In this document: in pieces, positions 6,709 through 13,042 of the stretch
How the letters are laid out: the number at the start of each line of letters is the position of its first letter
Numbering within the stretch: position 1 is the first letter of the stretch
Source: CAZMCT01 sp964564785
GTDB taxonomy: Bacteria; Planctomycetota; Phycisphaerae; UBA1845; Fen-1342
Assembly (NCBI GenBank): GCA_964564785.1
Contig: CAZMCT010000114.1
Location: forward strand, 1 to 13,042
Reading direction: 5' to 3'
DNA: 13,042 nt
The notes under the pieces: generated by a model
What the model was told of the DNA's origin: nothing
Database searches by the model: none
Seen by the model: only the letters and a program-made list of their open reading frames with translations
Position numbers and translations under genes: made by a program

Positions 6709-6775
6709 CCACGCTCGTGGTGCCTGTCCTCTTTTTATGCTGTCCCCCTTTTCAGCGTTTTTCAACGGGCCGTTG
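6709..6775. repeat. Tandem CTGTCC-CTTTT motif and small inverted repeats between convergent genes
   Basis: The 84-base gap between the deacetylase and the triple-domain gene holds two degenerate direct copies of one motif: TGCCTGTCCTCTTTTTAT (6721-6738) and TGCTGTCCCCCTTTTCAG (6738-6755). They are flanked by short inverted repeats CCACG/CGTGG (6709-6713, 6716-6720) and CAACG/CGTTG (6763-6767, 6771-6775). The T run at 6732-6736 after the first hairpin could give weak plus-strand termination for the deacetylase, but the stem is short and 11 bases separate it from the T run. No good minus-strand terminator is visible. The motif resembles REP-like intergenic sequence; this is an impression from pattern only. 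Confidence 0.4.
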
Positions 6776-6783
6776 GGGTTCGC

Positions 6784-9700
6784 TCAGCAAGACCCCGTCA
6801 GTGCGCCGATGACCTCGAACTCCCGATACTCCGGCGCGACGTCCGACACCACGTGCCGCCGCTTGCCCGATGGGTCCGGCGGAATCTCGTCCACCAGGCG
6901 GATCTCCACGCTGACCTGCGGTCCGAAGGACTCGCGAAACCGCCCGCGCAGCCGGTCGAGCACCTCCGGCCGGAACAGGTCGTCCACCACCAGCAGCACC
7001 TCGAACGCGTCCAGCCGCCGCTGGTACACCTTGAAGGCCACGACGCACGGCTCCACCCGCACCAGGTACGCGACCAGGTGCCCGTGGCACAGCTTGCCGC
7101 CCGGCAGGGCCACGAACCCCGTGATCCGGGCGCCCTGCACCTCGAGCACCGGCAGCGGCAGCCCGCAAGGACACGCCTCCACCGCGAACCGACCCACATC
7201 CCCGAGATGGTACCGGATCAGCGGCTGCGCCCGCGTATTCAGGTTCGTACAGGTGATGTACCCGCTCCGACCGGCCGGCAGCCGCGCCTCGTGCCGCAGC
7301 ACTTCGACCAGTACGTGCGGGGTCACCACGTGCAACCGGCCGAGCGGGCAGTCGTGCCCGATCAGTCCGACCTCGCGGCTGCCGTACTCGCTGGCCACCG
7401 CGCACCCGAAAACCTCGCCGATCAGCGCCCGCTGTTCCGGCAACACCTCGTCCCCCGTCAGCACCACGACCCGCAGGTCGGGAAAATCACGCCGGCCGTA
7501 CCGCCCCCGCGCGTGCTGCGCCAGCAACGCCACCGCGCTGGTGTACCCGATCAGCAGCCGCGGCCGGTACGCCTTGATGCGCCGCAGATACTCGTCCATC
7601 CGCCCCGGAGGCAGGTCGAACGCATCCAGCACCCGCTCGTGAATCAACGCGTCGCGCCAACGCCGCAGGAGCGACTCCCGCACCTCGAGCGGTGAGCCCC
7701 ACAGCCACATCCGCCGGTCGCCCGGCCGCACGCCGAAGAGTCCCTGGGCCCACAGCCGCGCCGCCATGCTCTGGGCATGCCGCAGCCGGTCAACGTGGAA
7801 GTGCAGCGTGTCGCCGGATGTCCCGCCGCTCACGCACGGCAGCAGCCCGCCCGGCACGCCCGGCCAGGTCAGCCGCGCCGCGTGCGCACGCACCTGCGAC
7901 TTCTCCAGCACCGGCAGCTTCGCCAGCTCCGCCAGCGGATCCGCGGCGTTCGCGTTCACACCTCGCGCCGCAAACACCTCCTGGTAATACGGCAGCGTCC
8001 TCCCTGCGAAGCGCAGCAGTGCTCCCAGCCGCTCAGCCGCGACCCGTGCCACCTCTGCCGGCGCGCCGGACACGACGCGCTCCAGATCCCGCAGCTCCCG
8101 CAGGGTCGGCCGCCCGCGCAGTCGCTCGTATGCCGGGTACGTCAACCGCCGCACGAGTCGCTCGCCGAGTGACCGCGGTTCGCGTGCCGCGTGGGGTTGC
8201 CGCGCGAGCACCGTGCAATAGACGCTGCCGATCTGCTCCGAAACCCGCCGGACATCGCAGCGCTCGAGCACGCGCGCCCGTAGCCGCGCTCCGATGGCGC
8301 GTCTCAGTCGCGCGCTGGTGGCCAGCCGCCGCATTTCCGCCGCCAGCGCCTTCGGGTCCCGCGGCGCGACCAGTGGCGTCACCGCCGCCCCGCCGTCCCC
8401 CGCCAACAGCTCGGGCAGACTCCCGACGGCCGTCGCCACGACCGGCAGCCCCGCCGCCGCCGCTTCGAGCACCGCATTCGGCAGCGCCTCGCTGTGACTC
8501 GGGTGCACGAAGACGTCCGCCTGCCGGAACAGAACCGCGCGCCCCCGAGCGTCGACCGGTTCCGCGAATCGCACGCGCCCGCTGAGCCCCAGCTCCGCCG
8601 CCCGCGCTTCCCAAAACGAACGCGGCGCCTCGGGTGCGGGCCCGGCGACCGTCAGCTCGAACCGCACCTCCTCCGCCGCCAGCTCGGCCGCGGCCGCCAG
8701 CAGGTCGCGCAGCCCCTTGGCGTGCGTCAGGGCCGCCAGATAAAGAAAGCGGCACGGCTGCGCCCGGCGCGTGCGCCGCGGATCGGCCCGCACGTCCTGA
8801 CCCGCGGCGACCGCGTTCGGAATGACGTGCACCGCCACGCGTCCTGTGAACGGCCGCAGGGCCTCGCGCACTTGCTCCGAAAGCACGATGAGCGCATCGG
8901 CGGCAGCGAGCCCGCGCCGCACGAGCCAGCGTCCCGCGCGCCCGCGGGTCTCGCAGAACTCCGCGAACCGCCCGCCTCGGATGTGCAGCACGACCCGCCG
9001 CTGCATCAGCCGCGCCACGGCGATGTCGGCCAGGTTGCGCCAGAAGGTCGCATGGCTGCACGTGTGAATGTGTACCAGTTCGATCTGCCGCTCCGCGAGG
9101 GTCCGCGCCAATCGCAGCAGATTCGCGGCGTGCCACAAACCTCCACAAATCAGCCGCGCGGTTCGTCCCGCGGCGCTGCTCCAGTCCGGCGTTCGCCGCC
9201 GCTCATCCGTCAGCGGCGTCGCGTGTCGGTGCAGGGCGAACGATTCTCGCAGCGGCCCCGCCATCAGCACATTGACCGACGTCACCATTCCGCCGATCGC
9301 GCTGGGCGGAGGGCCGAGCATCAGGACTGCCGGTCGGCGGGCCGGCGTGCCGCGATGGCCGCTCGGTGCCGGCCGTCGCCCGCGGCCCATGGCCGCGCGG
9401 TACAGCGCCTCGTACCGGTCCGCCATTCGCACCGCGGTGTAGTTCCGCCGGTAATGCTCAAACGCCCGCACCGCCCTGGCCCGCGCTCCGTCGCGGTCGC
9501 GGAGCGCCGCAGCGAGCGCGTCGGCCAGTGCATCGGGCCGCCCCGCCGGCACCAGCAGCGCCGTCTCCCGATCATGCAGCAGCGCGGGCCGTGACGACCC
9601 GTCCAGCCGTCCGATCTCGCCCACAGCCGTCGCCACGATCGGCACGCGCTGGCTCATCGCTTCGAGCACGGCGTTGGGCAACCCTTCGCGCGTACTGTTC

Positions 9701-10500
9701 AGCACGAACACATCCGCCCCCGCGCTCAGCCGCCAGGCCTCCGGACAGGGGCCCGGAAAGTACGCCGCGCCCGCCAGCCCCAGCTCCGCCACGTCGCGCC
9801 GCACCGCCTCCCAGTACTCGGCCTCCTGGTGCAGCCCCACGTTGACCAGCGCCACCCCCGGCCAGCGTTCCCGCACCGCCGCCAGCGCCCGCAGCAGCCC
9901 GCGCTGGTCCTTTTCCGCCCGCACGTTCGCCACGCTCAGCAGCACCGGACCCCGCAGCGGCCGGCCGCACAGCCGCTCGATCGCCCGCCGCGCGGCCGCC
10001 GGATCGGCCGGCGGGCAATCGAGCCCGTTCGGTACGCAGACGGCTGTCCGCGCCACGTCGGCCGGCAGCCGCGCGCGGAGCGACTCCGCGTTGATCCCCA
10101 CCCGCGACACGTAACGGTCGAGCGCGAGCGCTAGCCGCGTGTCCCGCCCAAGCCGGCCGGACGGCCAACCGTGCCAGACGTGCACCAGCGGGAGCCCCAG
10201 CAGCCGCGTGGCCGGCAGCGCCCACACCAGCCCCGCGCAGCAGTGCGCGTGCACCAGGTCGACCGCGTCGCGTCGGAGCCAACTGCCCAGGCGCCACGCC
10301 GCCATCAGCTCGCGGGGCCGCGCGTGCAGCTCACGGACCGTCACGCCGGCCCGTTTCAGCTCCGCGGTGTCCGCGGCCGCGTCCCGCAGACAGTAGACGA
10401 GCACCCGGTGCCCGCGCCCCGCCAGTTGCAGCGCCAGCCGCTGGATCACGCTTTCCGATCCGCCGAATTCCAGGCTGTCGATCAGCAGCGCCAGCCTCAT
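6784..10500 (-). CDS. Triple-domain fusion: two GT-B glycosyltransferases plus CapK/PaaK-like adenylate-forming domain
   Basis: 1238 residues in one uninterrupted frame, ATG 10498-10500, TGA 6784-6786. Domain 1 (about 1-370) is a GT4 glycosyltransferase with the N-terminal GGSES loop (13-17) and an EX7E motif, Glu272 to Glu280. Domain 2 (about 388-770) is a second GT4 with GGMVTSVN (403-410) and Glu671 to Glu679. Domain 3 (about 780-1238) resembles phenylacetate-CoA ligase/CapK proteins: SGGTSG (891-896) as the ATP phosphate loop, YGSREVG (1039-1045), RYHLGD with Asp1101, and a C-terminal SGK with Lys1213. All key residues look intact. ATG at 9388-9390 (residue 371) in the first linker has no Shine-Dalgarno, and no good start precedes domain 3, so separate translation is unlikely. 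The start overlaps the previous gene by ATGA. Probable cytoplasmic role: adding two sugars to a lipid-linked glycan, and perhaps activating an acid for its decoration; the acid substrate is unknown. Confidence 0.9.
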   Translation of the reverse strand: MRLALLIDSLEFGGSESVIQRLALQLAGRGHRVLVYCLRDAAADTAELKRAGVTVRELHARPRELMAAWRLGSWLRRDAVDLVHAHCCAGLVWALPATRLLGLPLVHVWHGWPSGRLGRDTRLALALDRYVSRVGINAESLRARLPADVARTAVCVPNGLDCPPADPAAARRAIERLCGRPLRGPVLLSVANVRAEKDQRGLLRALAAVRERWPGVALVNVGLHQEAEYWEAVRRDVAELGLAGAAYFPGPCPEAWRLSAGADVFVLNSTREGLPNAVLEAMSQRVPIVATAVGEIGRLDGSSRPALLHDRETALLVPAGRPDALADALAAALRDRDGARARAVRAFEHYRRNYTAVRMADRYEALYRAAMGRGRRPAPSGHRGTPARRPAVLMLGPPPSAIGGMVTSVNVLMAGPLRESFALHRHATPLTDERRRTPDWSSAAGRTARLICGGLWHAANLLRLARTLAERQIELVHIHTCSHATFWRNLADIAVARLMQRRVVLHIRGGRFAEFCETRGRAGRWLVRRGLAAADALIVLSEQVREALRPFTGRVAVHVIPNAVAAGQDVRADPRRTRRAQPCRFLYLAALTHAKGLRDLLAAAAELAAEEVRFELTVAGPAPEAPRSFWEARAAELGLSGRVRFAEPVDARGRAVLFRQADVFVHPSHSEALPNAVLEAAAAGLPVVATAVGSLPELLAGDGGAAVTPLVAPRDPKALAAEMRRLATSARLRRAIGARLRARVLERCDVRRVSEQIGSVYCTVLARQPHAAREPRSLGERLVRRLTYPAYERLRGRPTLRELRDLERVVSGAPAEVARVAAERLGALLRFAGRTLPYYQEVFAARGVNANAADPLAELAKLPVLEKSQVRAHAARLTWPGVPGGLLPCVSGGTSGDTLHFHVDRLRHAQSMAARLWAQGLFGVRPGDRRMWLWGSPLEVRESLLRRWRDALIHERVLDAFDLPPGRMDEYLRRIKAYRPRLLIGYTSAVALLAQHARGRYGRRDFPDLRVVVLTGDEVLPEQRALIGEVFGCAVASEYGSREVGLIGHDCPLGRLHVVTPHVLVEVLRHEARLPAGRSGYITCTNLNTRAQPLIRYHLGDVGRFAVEACPCGLPLPVLEVQGARITGFVALPGGKLCHGHLVAYLVRVEPCVVAFKVYQRRLDAFEVLLVVDDLFRPEVLDRLRGRFRESFGPQVSVEIRLVDEIPPDPSGKRRHVVSDVAPEYREFEVIGALTGSC

Positions 10501-11999
10501 CGCAGTACCGTCTCCTTCGCGGTCGGACGGTCGCTGGCCCCGGCTGCCAATCGGGGAGCTCCGGCGGGCGGCGCCGTGGCGGGGATCAGGGACGGCGACG
10601 CCGGCCCGGCCGCCAGGCCGCCAGGCAGCGCTTCCGTCACCGGCGGCGGCAGGACGGTCGGCGCGTCGTCCGCGGCCTGTTCAGCGGCCGCGGTGGCGGC
10701 CCGGCCCTGCATTCGACGCGTGACGTTCTCCAGGCAAGCCGCCAGGCCGATGAGCAGCCACAGGTCCTCGCTGGCCAACCGCGTCGTGAACATCGCGCAG
10801 GTCAGGTAGCCCACCAGCGCCGCCCGCAGCGCCGTCGCGTGCCACCCGAGGTGAAACCGCAACTCCCAGCGGTACACGCGCAGCCGCTCGAAGGCCGGCA
10901 GGTTGACCGCCACGCGTCGTCCGTGCCCCAGGCGCCAGAACGTCACCAGCAGCAGCAACAGGAACAGAAACAGGCCCGGCCAGCCGAGCTCGGCCATGCA
11001 GGCCAACACCGTGTTGTGCGCGCTGCGGATCAGTGTGAGTCCCGGCACGTACTCCTTGACCACCTGGTGGAAGTTCCCGAAGCCCACGCCGAACGGATAG
11101 TCCTCGACCATCTTGAACGCGGCCCTCCACAGCGCCAGGCGCTGCACCGCCGCCGGATCCTGTTTGTAGTCCCACACGCTTGCCATCCGTTGCCACCAGG
11201 CGGGGTCTACGAGTTGCACCGAGAGCAACGTCCCCACGACGGCTGCCGCGATGCCCTTCAGCCGATAGCGCGGCGGCAGCGCGAGCACCGTCGCCAACGC
11301 CATGGCCGCCAGCCCGAACAGCGCGTTGCGCGTCCGCGTCATGATGAGCGTGTTGACCACCAGTGCGCCGGTGATGAGCATCAGCGCGCGGCCCCACACC
11401 GAGCGGGCCATGAAAAACCCCGCGCCGATCAGCGGCAGCGACGCCACCAGATGCACCGCCAGCCCGCTCGACTCGCTGAAATCCGGCCCACCGATTCCCT
11501 GCGTCAGACGCCCGGCCACATTGCTACCCGTCCCGCCCGTCGCCTCGTACCCCAGGTAGAACACCCCCCCGATCCAGCTCAGGAAGACGAGCTGGTAGTG
11601 CAGCGGAGTCTGCACGCACCGGATCAGGATGAACAGGATGATCATCAGCTTGATCATCTTCTCCGCGTTGTACTCGCCACGCGCAGTGATCCGAACGCCC
11701 CAGTTCAGACTCGCCACCGCCAGCAGGGTCAACAGCAGGGCCAGCACGTACGGCAGCGGAAACTGCCGCGCTCCAAACGCGAACCGCGGCGGCCGCACCA
11801 GCACCCCCACCCCCGTCGCGATCGCGACCGCCAGCGACGTCCGCAGCCCCGAGGCCTTAACGCTCCCGCCCCACCACTGCGTCTCCGGGTTCATGTGGTA
11901 TACCAGGATGTACAGCATCATCCCGACGACCGGGTAGATCAGCGCCGCGAGCGTGCCGCCCACGTACGTCAACCAGAACAGGATCGGCGTTATGCCCAT
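10497..11999 (-). CDS. O-antigen ligase / polymerase-like polytopic membrane protein
   Basis: 500 residues. ATG at 11997-11999 has GGAGG 6 nt upstream (plus-strand 12006-12010), so the longer frame upstream is only a shadow of the overlapping glycosyltransferase gene. About eleven hydrophobic segments lie between residues 7 and 425. The family signature sits in and around the large periplasmic loop: LWRAAFKMVEDYPFGVGFGNF (290-310) and SAHNTVLACMAELGWPG (326-342), where His328 matches the essential His of WaaL-type ligases. The LVYHMNPETQWWG segment (32-44) recalls the exosortase-associated O-glycosylation ligase subgroup. Expected role: polymerising or transferring undecaprenyl-linked glycan outside the inner membrane; ligase and polymerase cannot be told apart by sequence. 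Residues 431-500 form an Ala/Pro-rich tail with no visible motif. The gene starts 10 nt inside the upstream gene and ends ATGA on the next. Confidence 0.88.
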   Translation of the reverse strand: MGITPILFWLTYVGGTLAALIYPVVGMMLYILVYHMNPETQWWGGSVKASGLRTSLAVAIATGVGVLVRPPRFAFGARQFPLPYVLALLLTLLAVASLNWGVRITARGEYNAEKMIKLMIILFILIRCVQTPLHYQLVFLSWIGGVFYLGYEATGGTGSNVAGRLTQGIGGPDFSESSGLAVHLVASLPLIGAGFFMARSVWGRALMLITGALVVNTLIMTRTRNALFGLAAMALATVLALPPRYRLKGIAAAVVGTLLSVQLVDPAWWQRMASVWDYKQDPAAVQRLALWRAAFKMVEDYPFGVGFGNFHQVVKEYVPGLTLIRSAHNTVLACMAELGWPGLFLFLLLLLVTFWRLGHGRRVAVNLPAFERLRVYRWELRFHLGWHATALRAALVGYLTCAMFTTRLASEDLWLLIGLAACLENVTRRMQGRAATAAAEQAADDAPTVLPPPVTEALPGGLAAGPASPSLIPATAPPAGAPRLAAGASDRPTAKETVLR

Positions 12000-13042
12000 C
12001 GCGCGCCTCCGCCGACCAGCTCCGGCGCCGGCTCCCCGCGCGTCTGCCTGCGGCACGCCGTTCCAATTTCGGGGGCCGCCGGCGGCGCATCCGCCGCCGC
12101 AGCCCACCCGCCTGCCGCGCTCGCCAAGAGCTCGAAGTAGCGCGCCCCGGCCTTGCACCAATCGTGGTTCTGTCGGACCCAGGCCCGACCCCGCCGTCCG
12201 ACCGCCGCCGCCCCCTCCGCGTCTTCCAGCAGCGCGTTCAACTGCGACACCCAGCGCCCGCGGGTCGCCGCCACCAGCACCTCCCGCCCGGGCCGCGCGC
12301 TCAGACCGCCCAGCGCCCGCGGGCTCGCGATCACCGGCCGGCCCGCCGCGCACGCCTCCAGGATCTTGTTCTTCAACCCGCCCCCCTTGCGCGTCGGCAC
12401 CACCACGACCGCGGCCTCCTGGAGGTACGGTCGCACATCCGGCACGTCCGCCACCAGCGTAACCCCCGCCTGACCCGCCAGCGCGCGGACTTCGTCCACC
12501 GGCTGCCGTCCGACCACCAGCAGGCGGCGACCGGGACGCATGACCTTCGGCCAGACCTGCCGAGCAAACCAGCAAACAGCGTCCACGTTCGGCGGAAACT
12601 CGAGCGAGCCGACGAACGCGACCGTCCCCCGCACCGGCGGCCGCTCGAGCGCGCCGAAGTACGCGCAGTCCACGCCGTTCTGCACCACCTCGAGCCGGGC
12701 CCCACCCGCCCAGCGCCGCGCGTAGCTCGCGTCGACGCGCGACACGAACACCGTTGCGGCCGCCTGCCGCGCTGCCCAACGCTCGTACAACGCGTAGAGC
12801 GCCGCACGCCGCACCGCCCCGGGCCAGCGCCGCGGCTCGGTCAGGTGCACGTCGCGGATCGTGTGGAGTACGAGCTCGTCCGTCGGACTCCACACCCACG
12901 GCACGCGGCACCACGGCCCCAGCAGTGCTCCGACTGCGCCGTGCAGCAGCGCCACGTCAAACCGGCCCGGGTGCGCCTCGGACGCCATCCACGCGGCCGC
13001 GCTGCGGGTGCTTTTCGACTGGTTGAAAACGCAACCGGACGC
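11990..13042 (-). CDS. GT4 glycosyltransferase, exosortase/PEP-CTERM-locus type (5' end outside window)
   Basis: Partial gene: stop TAA at 11990-11992, and the frame is still open at the right edge. An ATG at 12986-12988 would give 332 residues, but the 18 codons upstream of it to the window edge have no stop and read as plausible protein, and the N-terminal Rossmann half of a GT-B enzyme would be largely missing. The true start is therefore very likely beyond 13042. Counting from that ATG, visible motifs are NGVD (104-107), FVGSLEFPPNVDAV (125-138), DVRPYL (184-189) and GGGLKNKILEACAAG (202-216). These are the hallmarks of the sugar transferases found with exosortase/EpsH systems; the K-N-K-I-L-E segment occupies the nucleotide-sugar site. 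The C-terminal 40 residues are Ala/Pro/Gly-rich. It is the first visible gene of the three-gene minus-strand operon and overlaps the ligase-like gene by 10 nt. Confidence 0.9.
   Translation of the reverse strand, partial: ASGCVFNQSKSTRSAAAWMASEAHPGRFDVALLHGAVGALLGPWCRVPWVWSPTDELVLHTIRDVHLTEPRRWPGAVRRAALYALYERWAARQAAATVFVSRVDASYARRWAGGARLEVVQNGVDCAYFGALERPPVRGTVAFVGSLEFPPNVDAVCWFARQVWPKVMRPGRRLLVVGRQPVDEVRALAGQAGVTLVADVPDVRPYLQEAAVVVVPTRKGGGLKNKILEACAAGRPVIASPRALGGLSARPGREVLVAATRGRWVSQLNALLEDAEGAAAVGRRGRAWVRQNHDWCKAGARYFELLASAAGGWAAAADAPPAAPEIGTACRRQTRGEPAPELVGGGARWA

Noticed and set aside
5623..6765. Minus-strand frame opposite the deacetylase
   Set aside because: It is a shadow of the conserved deacetylase, with no recognisable domain.
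10839..12140. Plus-strand frame opposite the ligase-like gene
   Set aside because: Gln/His/Arg-rich antisense translation of transmembrane segments, which is typical of a shadow frame.
12000..12914. N-terminal extension of the ligase-like gene
   Set aside because: It reads the overlapping glycosyltransferase gene out of frame as Arg/Gly/Ala-rich sequence. The GGAGG-preceded ATG at 11999 is the better start.
1..13042. CRISPR array, tRNA genes, insertion sequence
   Set aside because: I saw no regularly spaced repeats, no tRNA cloverleaf with a GTTCRA-type T loop, and no transposase or terminal inverted repeats.

Overview
The DNA is very GC-rich. Its gene content is a periplasmic VIT/von Willebrand A protein, a Cys/Met-metabolism PLP enzyme, and a surface-polysaccharide cluster whose members resemble those found beside exosortase (PEP-CTERM/XrtA-type) systems. 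This mix fits a Planctomycetota-like bacterium best, but the phylum is inferred from gene content and was not tested.

Layout: (1) 1-2631, minus strand: an exported 876-residue VIT + vWA protein. (2) 2632-3446: an 815-base divergent gap with no convincing protein gene. It holds a 9-bp inverted repeat, a plausible plus-strand promoter (2750-2780), a run of strong nested hairpins including a compact three-way junction (2809-2899), and a textbook intrinsic terminator (3212-3245). I read 2787-3245 as a candidate structured non-coding RNA, or else a long attenuator leader for the next gene. (3) 3447-4901, plus: a PLP-dependent sulfur amino acid enzyme. (4) 5057-5527, minus: a small double zinc-ribbon protein with a C-terminal membrane anchor. 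(5) 5608-6699, plus: a polysaccharide deacetylase of the type found in exosortase/EPS loci. (6) 6784 to the right edge, minus: three overlapping genes read right to left. They are a GT4 glycosyltransferase (5' end outside the window), an O-antigen-ligase-like membrane protein, and a 1238-residue protein that joins two GT-B glycosyltransferases to a CapK/PaaK-like adenylate-forming domain in one reading frame.

The right half works as one polysaccharide assembly locus. The glycosyltransferases build the repeat, the ligase/polymerase-like membrane protein polymerises or transfers it, the deacetylase trims N-acetyl groups, and the CapK-like domain may activate an acyl substituent. The 10-nt and 4-nt gene overlaps indicate a translationally coupled operon. 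The deacetylase gene converges on it. No exosortase gene is present, so any link to protein sorting is by family resemblance only.

The two points most worth following up are the GT-GT-CapK triple fusion and the unassigned structured RNA region at 2787-3245.
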